DNA of 64,000 nt, taken from Burkholderiaceae bacterium (GTDB lineage: Bacteria > Pseudomonadota > Gammaproteobacteria > Burkholderiales > Burkholderiaceae_E). The translations under genes and the position numbers were made by a program. The stretch covers positions 3,282,484 through 3,346,483 of the forward strand of contig JAOSJU010000001.1 in assembly GCA_027493945.1 (NCBI GenBank), given 5' to 3'. A model generated the notes under the pieces. The model saw nothing but the letters and a program-made list of their open reading frames with translations. It searched no databases and was not told where the DNA came from. Of this stretch, positions 43,615 to 54,550 are shown piece after piece. Numbering within the stretch: the first letter of the stretch is position 1; every line of letters begins with the position of its first letter.

Positions 43615-45047
43615 GTCTGAGCCTGAACGTCGTCGTCCTGCTGTACCTGGTCGCGTCGGTCTTCTTCATCCAGGCGCTGAAGGGCCTGTCGCACCCGACC
43701 ACCTCGCGGATCGGCAACACCTTCGGCATGGTCGGCATGGCGATCGCGGTCGTCACCACGATCGCGCTGATCGTGAAGCTCACCGGCGGCGAAGGCGCGC
43801 TCGGGCTGGGCTGGGTCGCGCTGGGCGTGGCGGTGGGCGGCACCGCCGGCACGATCATGGCCAGGCGGGTCGAGATGACCAAGATGCCCGAGCTGGTCGC
43901 GTTCATGCACTCGATGATCGGCCTGGCGGCGGTGTTCATCGCGATCGCGGCGGTGGCCGAACCGTGGGCGTTCAACATCGTCGAGCACGGCCAGCCGATC
44001 CCGATGGGCAACCGGCTCGAACTGTTCATCGGCACCTTCGTCGGCGCGATCACCTTCTCGGGCTCGGTGATCGCCTTCGGCAAGCTGTCGGGCAAGTACA
44101 AGTTCAGGCTGTTCCAGGGCGCGCCGGTGGTGTTCGCCGGCCAGCACCTGCTGAACCTGGTGCTCGCGCTCGCGATGCTCGGCTTCGGGCTGTGGTTCTT
44201 CCTCACGCAGCAGTGGACGCCGTTCTGGATCATGACGATCCTCGCGTTCGTGCTCGGCGTGCTGATCATCATCCCGATCGGCGGCGCCGACATGCCGGTG
44301 GTGGTGTCGATGCTGAACAGCTACTCGGGCTGGGCGGCCGCCGGCATCGGCTTTTCGCTGAACAACAGCATGCTGATCATCGCCGGCTCGCTGGTCGGAT
44401 CGTCGGGCGCGATCCTGTCGTACATCATGTGCAAGGCGATGAACCGCTCGTTCTTCAACGTGCTCCTGGGCGGCTTCGGCGGCGAGACCGCTGCCGCGGC
44501 TGGCGGCGGCGCGAAGGAACAGCGGCCGGTGAAGTCGGGCTCGGCCGACGACGCGGCCTTCCTGCTCACCAACGCCGACAGCGTGATCATCGTCCCCGGC
44601 TACGGCCTGGCGGTGGCCCGCGCGCAGCACCCGCTGAAGGAACTCGCCGACAAGCTGATCGAGCGTGGCGTCAGCGTGAAATTCGCGATCCACCCGGTGG
44701 CCGGGCGCATGCCGGGCCACATGAACGTGCTGCTCGCCGAGGCCGAGGTGCCCTACGACCAGGTCTTCGAGATGGAAGACATCAACTCCGAGTTCGGCGA
44801 CACCGACGTGGTGCTGGTGCTGGGCGCCAACGACGTGGTCAACCCGGCCGCGAAAGACCCGAAGTCGCCGATCGCCGGCATGCCGATCCTCGAGGCCTAC
44901 AAGGCGCGCCAGGTCATCGTGAACAAGCGCTCGATGGCCTCGGGCTACGCGGGGCTCGACAACGAGCTGTTCTACATGGACCGCACCATGATGGTGTTCG
45001 GCGACGCGAAGAAGGTCGTCGAGGACATGGCGAAGGCGAGCGAATAG
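43611..45047 (+). CDS. pntB: NAD(P) transhydrogenase subunit beta
   Basis: The beta subunit: membrane channel plus NADP(H)-binding domain. The 478-residue protein starts MSLSLNVVVLLYLVASVFFI. Membrane blocks include SHPTTSRIGNTFGMVGMAIA, GGADMPVVVSMLNSYSGWAA and MLIIAGSLVGSSGAILSYIM. The C-terminal domain has VIIVPGYGLAVARAQHPLKE and HPVAGRMPGHMNVLLAEAEV, then VLGANDVVNPAAKDPKSPIA, and ends GYAGLDNELFYMDRTMMVFG. It is the last gene of the core-like pnt operon, before the F420 block. Confidence 0.96.
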   Translation: MSLSLNVVVLLYLVASVFFIQALKGLSHPTTSRIGNTFGMVGMAIAVVTTIALIVKLTGGEGALGLGWVALGVAVGGTAGTIMARRVEMTKMPELVAFMHSMIGLAAVFIAIAAVAEPWAFNIVEHGQPIPMGNRLELFIGTFVGAITFSGSVIAFGKLSGKYKFRLFQGAPVVFAGQHLLNLVLALAMLGFGLWFFLTQQWTPFWIMTILAFVLGVLIIIPIGGADMPVVVSMLNSYSGWAAAGIGFSLNNSMLIIAGSLVGSSGAILSYIMCKAMNRSFFNVLLGGFGGETAAAAGGGAKEQRPVKSGSADDAAFLLTNADSVIIVPGYGLAVARAQHPLKELADKLIERGVSVKFAIHPVAGRMPGHMNVLLAEAEVPYDQVFEMEDINSEFGDTDVVLVLGANDVVNPAAKDPKSPIAGMPILEAYKARQVIVNKRSMASGYAGLDNELFYMDRTMMVFGDAKKVVEDMAKASE

Positions 45048-45249
45048 GGGCGTGAGTCAGTAATTTGCACACAAAAGCATTCGAACCTCGCCAGATGTAC
45101 TTCTCGGTGAGCGCGAAGAAGCAGCGACCGATCTGGCAGAACTCATCGCGTTGCGGATCATGCGGTTCGCATCCACGAACAAGAACCCCCGACCCCACGC
45201 TGCTATAGTGAGTTCCGAAGTGGGTATCGCGTTCAGCAGAGGAGAGGCC
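45048..45249. other. Junction between pnt operon and F420 block
   Basis: A gene-free 202-base stretch with visibly lower GC. It contains a TATAGT (45204-45209), a possible -10 for npdG. A short plus-strand open frame (REEAATDLAELIALRIMRFA) may be a remnant, but it is too short to name. This is the likely left edge of acquired DNA. No direct repeat, tRNA or integrase is seen here. Confidence 0.5.
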
Positions 45250-45924
45250 ATGAGTGAGAAGCGGCCGACATTGGCCTTTATCGGAGGCACCGGGGACCTT
45301 GGATCGGGACTTGCGTGGCGATTCGCCCGGGTCGGGTTCCCGATTGTGATCGGTTCGCGCTTGGCTGATCGCGCCATCAAGGCGGCGGAGAGCTTGTCTG
45401 CGACTTTCGCTCGCGGCTTTGCGGGAATGGCGAACATCGAAGCAGCGCGGGCAGGCGACATCGTCTTTATGTCGGTACCGTTCGAGAATCACCGGACAAC
45501 ACTCGAGTCGATCGGCTCCGAAGTTCGCGGCAAGATTTTCGTGGACACGACTGTGCCGCTGGTGCCACCGAAAGTCATGCGGGTTCAGCTTCCTGCCGAG
45601 GGCTGTGTTGGGAAGCGGACCCAGAACCTGCTGGGCGCGGAGGTCCGGGTTGTTTCCGCCTTTCAGAACGTTGCTGCAGCCCATCTCAAGAGCGAAGCGG
45701 AAACCTTGCCGGGGTGCGATGTCCCGGTGTCAGGCGACGACGCGGACGCTCGGGAGGTGGTCGTACGGCTGGCAGAGGAAATCGGATTCAAGGCCTGGCA
45801 CGCCGGGCCGATCGACAACGCTGCTGTCGCAGAAGCTCTGACGTCGGTCTTGATCTTCATGAACAAGCGCTACGGCATTGCCGGCGCGGGCATCAAAATC
45901 GGCGGCACGCCGACGAAGATCTGA
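45250..45924 (+). CDS. npdG: NADPH:F420 oxidoreductase (F420-dependent NADP reductase)
   Basis: This enzyme transfers hydride between NADPH and F420. The 224-residue protein starts MSEKRPTLAFIGGTGDLGSG at ATG 45250 with a strong AGGAGAGG upstream; the ORF track's longer start is rejected. The GGTGDLGSGLAWRFARVGF nucleotide loop, IVIGSRLADRAIKAAESLSA (the basic pair for NADPH phosphate) and VVSAFQNVAAAHLKSEAETL with the conserved Phe-Gln-Asn are NpdG/Fno hallmarks. It ends at a normal length. It is the first gene of the F420 block, separated from cofC by the TRAP genes. Confidence 0.87.
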   Translation: MSEKRPTLAFIGGTGDLGSGLAWRFARVGFPIVIGSRLADRAIKAAESLSATFARGFAGMANIEAARAGDIVFMSVPFENHRTTLESIGSEVRGKIFVDTTVPLVPPKVMRVQLPAEGCVGKRTQNLLGAEVRVVSAFQNVAAAHLKSEAETLPGCDVPVSGDDADAREVVVRLAEEIGFKAWHAGPIDNAAVAEALTSVLIFMNKRYGIAGAGIKIGGTPTKI

Positions 45925-46005
45925 ACGGAAGCGGATCTCTGTACGAGATGGAACGGATATTCGGCCCTCGCACGTACGCCTGCCCGGCGTCGCTCGCGTC
46001 CAAGA

Positions 46006-46980
46006 CTTCGCATCCAGCCGCCGCTCGTCGCAAACCGTCCGGAAATCGCGATCGGGGTGATGCGCGCGGCCGCCGAACTTGGCATGCGCACGGTGGCGGT
46101 GTATCCGCACGAAGACCGCTTCTCGCTACACCGCTTTAAGGCCGACGAGCGCTATCGCGTTGGAGAGGCGCGCAAGCCGCTGCAGGCGTACCTCGACATC
46201 GACGAAACCCTGCACATCGCACGACAGGCGCGCGTTGACGCGATCCGCCCGCGCTAGTTCTTTCTCTCGGAGAATCCCGAGTTCTCACGCGCCTGCCGTC
46301 GTTTAGGTCTGCAATTCGTCGAACCTTCGCCCGAATTGATGGCAATAATGGGCAACAAGCTTGCTGCGTGCGAGGCTACGCAGGCCGTCGGCGTTCCCGT
46401 GATGTCGGCCACAGGTCCATTGCCGAAGGATGCGCAGCGCGCACGCAAAATCGCAGAAGCGATCGGCTATCCGCTGATGCTCCAGGCCAGCTGGGGCGGC
46501 GGCGGGACCGACATGCGCACCATCGAATCGTGCGCCGACCTCGATGCGCAGATCGCCGCAGCACGGCACGAGGGGGAAGGCTGCCTTCGAGAACGACGAG
46601 GTCTACCTCGAAGAGCTGGTACCAAGTGCGCGCCATTTTGACGTGCAGGTAATCGGTGAACTGAACGGCAACCTCGTTTACTTGTGCGAGCGCGACTCCT
46701 CGGTGCGACGGCGCAACCAGAAGGTTGTCGAGCGTGCGCCCGCGCATCACCTTGCCGATCGCGCCCGCACCGAGTTGTACGATGCGATGCTACGGCTGAT
46801 GCGCAGCGTCGGCTACACGCATGCGGGCACGGCCGAGTTCCTGCGACGCTGACATCGAGCGGTTTTGCTTCATCGACGTCAATCCGCGCATCCAGATCGA
46901 GCAAACGGCGATCGAGCAGATCACCGGCATCGACATCGCCAAGGCGCAATTGCGCATCAGCGAGGGCGCGCGCATCGGGA
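46006..46980 (+). pseudogene. Decayed pyruvate carboxylase N-terminal (biotin carboxylase) fragment
   Basis: Successive frames give PLVANRPEIAIGVMRAAAEL and DRFSLHRFKADERYRVG, ending IRPR and a TAG where the family has HPGYG; then FLSENPEFSRACRRLGLQFV and LPKDAQRARKIAEAIGYPL in frame, a shift near 46585 to KAAFENDEVYLEELVPSARH and VERAPAHHLADRARTELYDA, and a second shift near 46855 to FIDVNPRIQIEQTAIEQITG. This is the biotin-carboxylase domain of pyruvate carboxylase, cut off at about residue 320. Unlike the single shifts elsewhere, the internal stop lies among several missense changes, so this looks like real decay. The carboxyltransferase and biotin domains are absent. Confidence 0.8.
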
Positions 46981-48270
<1,290 letters not shown>

Positions 48271-48273
48271 GCG

Positions 48274-48801
48274 ATGGAGAGGCTCTCCGCCGGGTACGGC
48301 CGAATTCTCGACGCTCTCGCGGTCGTCGCGTGCCTGCTCCTGGCGGCGATGATGTTCGTCACCTGCGTCGACGTGCTGCTTCGCAATGTCGCGCTGATCC
48401 CGTCAGTGCGCGGCGTCGAGTGGTCCAACGAGGCCTCGGAGGCGTTGCTCTACCTGATCACGGCCTTTGCCGCGCCATGGCTGCTCCGACGGGGTCAACA
48501 CATCCGCGTCGACATACTCCTGCGCGCGATACCCGCCCGCGTCGCCTGGGCGGTGGAGTTGGCCGGAGACGCGATCGTGTTCGCTTGCTGTATCGCACTC
48601 GTGATTTTCGGTGCGAAGGCGGTGTGGTCCAGTTACACGGCAGGGTCGTTAACCATCCGGACGCTGGTGACACCCGAGTGGTGGCTGCTCGTGCCGCTGC
48701 CGCTGGCATTCGCATTGCTTGCTGTCGAGGTGGTCTTTCGCATGCACAGGCTGATCACTGGCGAGCATCGGCCGCGTGACGACGCTGTCAGCGCATCGTG
48801 A
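48274..48801 (+). CDS. TRAP transporter small permease (DctQ type)
   Basis: A 175-residue inner-membrane protein with four hydrophobic segments: ALAVVACLLLAAMMFVTCVD, ASEALLYLITAFAAPWLLRR, AVELAGDAIVFACCIALVIF and LVPLPLAFALLAVEVVFRMH. VEWSNEASEALLYLITAFAA corresponds to the conserved DctQ motif. It starts three bases after the dctP stop. Confidence 0.88.
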   Translation: MERLSAGYGRILDALAVVACLLLAAMMFVTCVDVLLRNVALIPSVRGVEWSNEASEALLYLITAFAAPWLLRRGQHIRVDILLRAIPARVAWAVELAGDAIVFACCIALVIFGAKAVWSSYTAGSLTIRTLVTPEWWLLVPLPLAFALLAVEVVFRMHRLITGEHRPRDDAVSAS

Positions 48802-48817
48802 GCGAGGGCGGCCAGCG

Positions 48818-50131
48818 ATGAGTTGGGAGGCGGCAGCGTGGCTGATGCTCGGAGGATCGACCGCCCTGTTGTTCGCCGGGCTTCCGGTGGCGTTCTCGTT
48901 TCTGGCCATCAACCTGATTGGGGCGTGGCTGTTTCTGGGAGGCGACTCGGGGCTGGTACAGCTGGCGCGCAACAGCGCGGCCTCGGTGCAGAGTTTTGCA
49001 CTGACACCGATCCCGCTGTTCGTGCTGATGGGTGAGGTTCTCTTCCATACCGGTATGGCGGTGAAGGTCATCGACGGCATCGAGCGCCTGATCCGCGGGC
49101 TGCCCGGTCGTCTGGCGGTGGTGGCGGTGGTCGCGGGAACGGTTTTCTCCGCGATCTCCGGATCGACAATCGCAACGACGGCGATGCTGGGGAGTCTGAT
49201 GCTGCCGATCATGCTTGCGCGCGGCTATCACCCGACCATGGCCACCGGCCCGATCATGGCGGTCGGTGCCGTCGACATGCTGATTCCGCCGTCGGCGCTC
49301 ACCGTGCTGCTCGGCAGCCTGTCCGGGATCTCGATTTCGAAGCTCCTCATTGGCGGCGTAATTCCCGGCCTGCTTCTGTCCTTGGCCTTCGTAACCTATA
49401 TCGTCGTGCGTGTGAAACTCAACCCCTCGCTCGCACCGCAGTCGGACGTGAAGCATCACCGGGGTTGGGAGCACTGGCGCCCCTTCGTACTGTACGTGCT
49501 TCCGATGGTGTCGATCTTCGTGATCGTGGTGGGGTCGATGGCCGCGGGCTGGGCCACGCCGACCGAATCGGCAGCGATCGGCGCGATGGCTACCGTGTTG
49601 ATGGCGCTGGTGTATCGGACGCTCACGCTGTCCAACGCACTCGCCTCCCTGCGCGGGACGATCGCGATAGCGGGAATGATCCTCTTCATCATCGTTGGGG
49701 CGACCACCTTTGCCCAGATCCTGTCGTTCTCAGGTGCGAGTAACGGGCTTGTGGAGATCATCACCGGGCGCGAACTGTCGGTGATGGCGGTGATGGGGGT
49801 CATGATGGCGGTGCTTCTCTTCCTCGGCCTGTTCCTCGAGCAGGTCAGCATGATGATGATCACTCTCCCGATCTTCATGCCGGTAGTGCAGCAGCTTGGC
49901 ATCGACCCGATCTGGTTCGGCGTGATCTACCTCGTCTGCATGCAGCTTGGGTTGCTGCTGCCTCCCCACGGCATGCTTCTGATGACGATGAAGGGCGTTG
50001 CGCCGCCTCAGGTGACGATGTCGGACATCTTCCGCGCCGTAACGCCGTACGTGGTGATCAGTCTCCTTCTGCTGGCACTCATGTTCTTCTGGCCACCGGT
50101 GGCCGTCTGGCTGCCCGCCCGATTCGGCTGA
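48818..50131 (+). CDS. TRAP transporter large permease (DctM type)
   Basis: The ~12-helix channel subunit. The 437-residue protein begins MSWEAAAWLMLGGSTALLFA at ATG 48818, chosen over the longer ORF because 48776 lies in dctQ. FSAISGSTIATTAMLGSLML, PIMAVGAVDMLIPPSALTVL, and LFLEQVSMMMITLPIFMPVV are DctM blocks. The substrate is unknown. About 150 bases separate it from cofC. Confidence 0.92.
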   Translation: MSWEAAAWLMLGGSTALLFAGLPVAFSFLAINLIGAWLFLGGDSGLVQLARNSAASVQSFALTPIPLFVLMGEVLFHTGMAVKVIDGIERLIRGLPGRLAVVAVVAGTVFSAISGSTIATTAMLGSLMLPIMLARGYHPTMATGPIMAVGAVDMLIPPSALTVLLGSLSGISISKLLIGGVIPGLLLSLAFVTYIVVRVKLNPSLAPQSDVKHHRGWEHWRPFVLYVLPMVSIFVIVVGSMAAGWATPTESAAIGAMATVLMALVYRTLTLSNALASLRGTIAIAGMILFIIVGATTFAQILSFSGASNGLVEIITGRELSVMAVMGVMMAVLLFLGLFLEQVSMMMITLPIFMPVVQQLGIDPIWFGVIYLVCMQLGLLLPPHGMLLMTMKGVAPPQVTMSDIFRAVTPYVVISLLLLALMFFWPPVAVWLPARFG

Positions 50132-50281
50132 GGCGATGTCGCGTCCCGGAACCGCACTGGTAAGCAAGTGCGAAAGCGCGAGCAGGCAGGAATGACCGGG
50201 GCGGCGAGGTATGATCGAAGGGCCGTTCCAGTGACGGCTGCAAGAGGATTCGCACGAAGGCAAGGGCAAGGGCAACGGCGA

Positions 50282-50926
50282 ATGCGAGCGCGAGTGGCGG
50301 TGGTACCCATGAAGGATCTGGCGGCTGCGAAGAGCCGGCTGACCGGGATTCTGACGCCCACGCAGCGAGAAGCGCTCTGTCTCGCCATGCTCCGCGATGT
50401 GCTGCGGGTACTTTGTGCGGTCCCAAGTGTGGACGAGGTGCGCGTCGTCAGCAGTGACCGGAAAGTGCTCGCCGAGGCTGTTGTCGCGGGCGCCTTTCCG
50501 TACCAGGATCATGCGATCGATCTCAACGGCGCTCTGGCGGAGGTTGCGCAGGCTCTCGACCCGTCGGACGGCATGCTTATCGTCCCTGGCGACGTGCCGC
50601 TGGTCCGGGTTGATGAAGTGTGTCGGGTGATAGCGGCAGGGCAGGACGGCGGAGCGATCGTTGGCACCGAAGACGGAGGCACTGGCGCACTCTGGGTGAA
50701 CTCACCGGCCGCGATCGAATTCCGGTTCGGGCGGGACAGTTTTCGGCGCCATCTGGCCGCGGCGCGGGGTGCGGGTGTGTCGATGAGGGTCTGCAGTGCG
50801 CGGGGGTTGGCGCAGGATGTAGATTCGCCGGGTGACCTGGACGCAGTGGTGCGAGGCGTGGGCACGGAATCGGCGACGCTCGTGGCCGCCTTCCTGAGTA
50901 GGCGCCGACAGCGGCTGCCGGCCTGA
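50282..50926 (+). CDS. cofC: 2-phospho-L-lactate (or PEP/3PG) guanylyltransferase CofC
   Basis: CofC activates a phosphorylated C3 acid with GTP as the first step of F420 side-chain assembly. The 214-residue protein starts MRARVAVVPMKDLAAAKSRL, where VPMKDLAAAKSRL is the family's nucleotide-binding start. LCLAMLRDVLRVLCAVPSVD, DHAIDLNGALAEVAQALDPS, MLIVPGDVPLV and DGGTGALWVNSPAAI follow in order. ATG 50282 is preferred to 50168, whose extension is low-complexity. The substrate (2-phospholactate, PEP or 3-phosphoglycerate) cannot be read from these motifs. Confidence 0.88.
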   Translation: MRARVAVVPMKDLAAAKSRLTGILTPTQREALCLAMLRDVLRVLCAVPSVDEVRVVSSDRKVLAEAVVAGAFPYQDHAIDLNGALAEVAQALDPSDGMLIVPGDVPLVRVDEVCRVIAAGQDGGAIVGTEDGGTGALWVNSPAAIEFRFGRDSFRRHLAAARGAGVSMRVCSARGLAQDVDSPGDLDAVVRGVGTESATLVAAFLSRRRQRLPA

Positions 50927-50936
50927 CTCGACGCAC

Positions 50937-51900
50937 ATGCGAATGGTGGATCGAAGGCCCGGGTACGTCGTTCTCGCTGGTGGGGTGGGTGCCGCCCGCT
51001 TCCTGCGCGGCCTCGTCGAAGTGGTGCCGCCAGAGCAGGTGACCGTCGTGGTGAACACTGGCGACGACTACGAGCTGTGGGGGCTCCATGTGTCGCCGGA
51101 CTTGGACATCAATCTCTACACGCTGGCCGACGCGATACATCCGCAGCGCGGCTGGGGTTTGGCCGGCGACACCTTCAATGTCCTTCGGGCCATGGAGCGG
51201 TATACGGATCAGACCCGGTTCCAGTTAGGCGATCGGGACCTGGCCACTCAGTTGTTCAGGTCGCAGCGGCTGCGGGCAGGCAGCACTCTGACCGCTGTCA
51301 CGGGCGAACTGGTCGCGCAATGGGGTCTCAGGCTGACCCTGCTACCGATGTCGGACGACAAGATTGCAACGCATATCGACACGCCTGATGGTGCGATGCA
51401 CTTCCAGGAGTATCTGGTCAAGCGTGGTGCGAGGGATCGGATCCGGGGTGCGATACATCGGGGCGGAGGCAGCCCGGCCGGCGCCTGGGGTCCTGGAAGC
51501 GATCAGGGCTGCCCGGGCGATCCTGCTGCCGCCGAGCAATCCGGTCGTCAGCATCGGCACGATCATGGCGGTGCCCGGTGTGAGAGAGGCGCTGGAAGCG
51601 CGAGCGGCTCCGTGCGTGGCGGTCAGCCCGATCATAGGGGGACGGACGGTCAAGGGGCCTGCGGATCGAATGCTGCAGGCGGCGGGGTTCCAAGTCTCGC
51701 CTGCTGGTGTGGCGCGGTTCTACGGCGACCTGCTCGATGGGTTCGTCATCGACGACGCGGATGCCGCGATGGTCGCGGACCTGATGTCCAGCAGACGCCG
51801 CGTGGTTGCGATGGATACGCTGATGACATCGACGGCCAAGGCTGTGCGCGTCGCACGCATGACGGTCGAACTGGCCGAGGCTTGCAGAGGGGAGCCGTGA
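50937..51900 (+). CDS. cofD: 2-phospho-L-lactate transferase CofD, apparent frameshift
   Basis: CofD joins the activated C3 acid to FO (the deazaflavin), giving F420-0. The first half begins MRMVDRRPGYVVLAGGVGAA and has VVNTGDDYELWGLHVSPDLD, LYTLADAIHPQRGWGLAGDT and LRAGSTLTAVTGELVAQWGL. The frame breaks near 51445 in a GGGG run and resumes VRYIGAEAARPAPGVLEAIR and LLPPSNPVVSIGTIMAVPGV to the stop at 51900. One extra base explains it. Length about 320 residues, normal. It lies ten bases after cofC and four before cofE. Confidence 0.9.
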
Positions 51901-51904
51901 GCCG

Positions 51905-52651
51905 ATGGAACTGAGCATCCTGCCTGTGGCCGGGCTCCCAGAGGTGACTGCTGGTGCCGATCTGGCAAGTCTCATCTGGTCGGCGCTTTCGGCGCATGCC
52001 ATGTCGCTCGCCGCAGGTGATGTCGTCGTTATTGCCCAGAAGGTGGTCTCGAAGGCCGAGGGGCGCCTGGTGGCGATCGCCGATCTGGTCCCCTCGTCTC
52101 TGGCTGAGGGTCTGGCCGTGCGGACGGGAAAGCCGGCGAACAAGGTGGAGGCGATCCTGCGGGAGTCGCGCCGGGTGGTGCGTGCGGCGCCGGGCGTCTT
52201 GATTACCGAGACTCGGCACGGCTACGTCTGCGCGAACGCCGGGGTGGACGAGTCGAATGTCCCCGGGGCGAAGCTTTGCCTGCTGCCTGAAGATACCGAC
52301 GCGTCGGCCCGCGGTATCAGGGCACGACTGCGCGAACTGGCGGGGGTGGATCTCGCCGTTATCGTCAGCGACACATTCGGGCGCGCCCGGAGGATCGGAC
52401 AGACGAATGTGGCGATCGGTGTGGCAGGCATGTCGCCGTGGTGTGACTACCGTCACCGCCCCGACGATTTCGGGGTGCCTCTGCAGGTGACCCAGATCGC
52501 TGTGGCCGACGAGCTTGCTGGAGCAGCCGAACTGGTTATGGGCAAGGCAGAGCGGGTGCCGGTTGCGATCGTCCGCGGGTATCAATATGAACCGCGGGAA
52601 GGCGCCGCGACTGACTTGGTGCGACCGGCTACCGAGGACTTGTTTCGCTGA
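51905..52651 (+). CDS. cofE: Coenzyme F420-0:L-glutamate ligase CofE
   Basis: CofE adds glutamates to F420-0 with GTP. The 248-residue protein begins MELSILPVAGLPEVTAGADL, has DVVVIAQKVVSKAEGRLVAI, RHGYVCANAGVDESNVPGAK, LAVIVSDTFGRARRIGQTNV and AIGVAGMSPWCDYR, all CofE blocks. It lacks the FMN-reductase-like C-terminal domain found in mycobacterial FbiB, so it is the single-domain form. It completes cofC-cofD-cofE; the FO synthase genes (cofG/cofH or fbiC) are not in the window. Confidence 0.92.
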   Translation: MELSILPVAGLPEVTAGADLASLIWSALSAHAMSLAAGDVVVIAQKVVSKAEGRLVAIADLVPSSLAEGLAVRTGKPANKVEAILRESRRVVRAAPGVLITETRHGYVCANAGVDESNVPGAKLCLLPEDTDASARGIRARLRELAGVDLAVIVSDTFGRARRIGQTNVAIGVAGMSPWCDYRHRPDDFGVPLQVTQIAVADELAGAAELVMGKAERVPVAIVRGYQYEPREGAATDLVRPATEDLFR

Positions 52652-53309
52652 CACCTGCAGGACGAATCGCGACGGACGCAAGGTTTGGGCGGGTACTCCA
52701 GATCGTTCACGGAGAATGGAACTGGAAGTCATTATCGCGGATCAGCGTGATACCGGTTCGCTTCCGTTTGCCAGTTGACTCGACGCATTGCGCGAAGGTG
52801 AACCACACACGCGGTTCGCACCGGCATCGTTGTCCCTGGAGACGAGATCGACTCCGAAGTGAACGGGCGATGGACTCGCGGGAGGTGATTGCCGAGGACG
52901 ATGACGCGTGCGCCGCATGTAGCGAGACTCCAGCGGAGCGTGCGCCACTTGCCGCGAGCGCGAAGGCATCCCGGACAATCAGATCCAGGGATGCCGGGCG
53001 GCATGACGCCAGTGTGGATCAGCGGGTTCCCATGAATCCCGTGACGCCCTTCCCGGCTGACCGCCGTGCGGCGCGCAAGTTCGCGCAACTCGACGACTAT
53101 GCGGGCGGGTGGTTGCGCGACTTCCTGGATCGGCGGTATGGCCGTCACCTGCGTGCGGCGATTGCCGATTGCTGGACGGTGAAGTTCTTCCCTGAGCACG
53201 GTCTGAAACGGTTTCCGACCTGCGCCTTGTTGGCTCGCCAGCGAGGTTCACGTAAAGCTCCACCAATACACCTTTGGCGATCGGGATCCGGCGTCAGCCC
53301 GTATGAGAT
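52652..53309. other. Gene-poor stretch between cofE and the MFS exporter
   Basis: About 660 bases with no convincing intact gene. The longest plus-strand frame (52747-53313) contains MNPVTPFPADRRAARKFAQL and ADCWTVKFFPEHGLKRFP in a plausible but unrecognised segment, and an opposing minus frame reads VIVLGNHLPRVHRPFTSES. Neither has a ribosome site or a complete domain. It is most likely degraded remnants of former genes within the acquired block. Confidence 0.4.
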
Positions 53310-54502
53310 ATGAATTCAGACGAGGTGGCCAGCATACGGTTGCGAGCGGCGATCCTCAGTGGTGCGGGGGTGGTCGCCGCGCTCAACGTCGGCAAGCTGC
53401 CGCCGGTCTTGGTGGAACTCCGGGGGAGTTTGGCCTGACTCTGGTGGAGGTGAGCTGGATGGTATCGCTGTTCATGGTCGCTTCGACCGTGTTCGGGATC
53501 CTCGGGGGCTCGTTCGCCGATCGTTTCGATCTGCGCCGAGTGATGGTCGGCGGCCTCGTTCTGACGGCACTTTCCGGAGCGCTCGGGGCGCTTGCGCCGG
53601 GCGCTTCGGTCCTGTTGGTCAGCCGTTCGTTCGAGGGCGTCGCCTTCATGCTGACGGTCCTCCCGGTACCGGCACTGTTGCGCCAGACCGTATCTTCCTC
53701 GTCGCTTCGAGGTTGGCTTGGTGCATGGTCCGCATACATGCCGACCGGCATGGCGGTGGCGCTATTCATCTCGCCGTCGTTGATGGAGGTCGCGGGATGG
53801 CGCGGCGTCTGGACGTTTTGCGCGGTCTTGGCGGCGGTGTGGGCGATACTGATCGCAGTGACTCAGCGGCAACCCGGCACGCGAACGGCGCCCCCTTTGG
53901 CCATCGGAAGAGCAGTGTGCGAGACGCTCCGTGCGCCCGGCCCATGGCTCTTGGCGCTCTGCTTCGGCTTCTATGCAGGGCAGTTCACCGGCATCTTTGC
54001 CTTTCTTCCATCGGTGTACCGGGAGTACGGGATCCCCGCGCAACTTGGAGCCTCGTTGACTGCCATTGCGGTATTCAGCAATGGAGTGGGTGGTCTTTCG
54101 GCCGGACTGCTACTGCAGCGTGGCGCTGACCGCGCCACGCTGATTGTCATGGTTGGGCTCGTGATGGCTGTTTGCGGCTGGATCGCTTTTGGCGCCGATA
54201 TCGACTTCGCCTGGCGTTACACAGCCATTGTCGTATTGTCGTCGGTTGGGGGACTGATTCCTGGCACCTTGTACGCGACTGTGCCGTTCTATGCGCCGTC
54301 GGTCGGCGCGGTTTCCACCACAGTTGGCTTCATGCAGCAAGGCGTCGGGGCAGGGGGAATGCTATTGCCACCCATGATGGCCGCTCTTACGCAAGCCAAG
54401 GGCGACTGGAGTTCGACCCGGATCGCGACCGGCGCGGCGGCGCTCGTCACGGTGGCGCTCGGCCTGATGATCCGCCGCTACGACGCAGTCAGACCCCGCT
54501 GA
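53310..54502 (+). CDS. Major facilitator superfamily transporter, apparent frameshift
   Basis: A ~397-residue MFS protein with about twelve hydrophobic segments. ATG 53310 gives MNSDEVASIRLRAAILSGAG to VGKLPPVLVELRG; the rest, EFGLTLVEVSWMVSLFMVAS, is in another frame, joined by adding one G to the five-G run near 53418. FGILGGSFADRFDLRRVMVG is the MFS loop 2-3 motif. GASLTAIAVFSNGVGGLSAG and GVGAGGMLLPPMMAAL are further family-like segments. Its substrate is unknown; it may export something linked to the F420 cluster. It converges on ccmH. Confidence 0.82.
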
Positions 54503-54527
54503 TCGGCGCGATCAGGCTGCGCCGATC
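54501..54527. terminator. Hairpin in the MFS/ccmH convergent junction
   Basis: GATCGGCGC and GCGCCGATC pair perfectly over 9 bp with a 9-base loop, overlapping the last bases of the MFS stop codon. It stands where the acquired block meets the ccm operon and would serve both directions. No T-run. Confidence 0.65.
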
Positions 54528-54550
54528 GACGCGGCCAGCCGGCGCCGGGC

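Noticed and set aside
45048-45249. An att site or integrase boundary for the F420 block
   Set aside because: No tRNA, direct repeat or recombinase gene was found at either edge, so a genomic-island mechanism cannot be claimed.
46006-46980. The carboxylase fragment as an intact gene split by sequencing errors
   Set aside because: The TAG lies in a conserved motif with neighbouring missense changes, and all downstream domains are missing, so single-base errors cannot explain it.
52732-53199. A 155-residue minus-strand ORF with VIVLGNHLPRVHRPF
   Set aside because: No ribosome site, no recognisable fold and an opposing frame of similar quality; left as a possible remnant.
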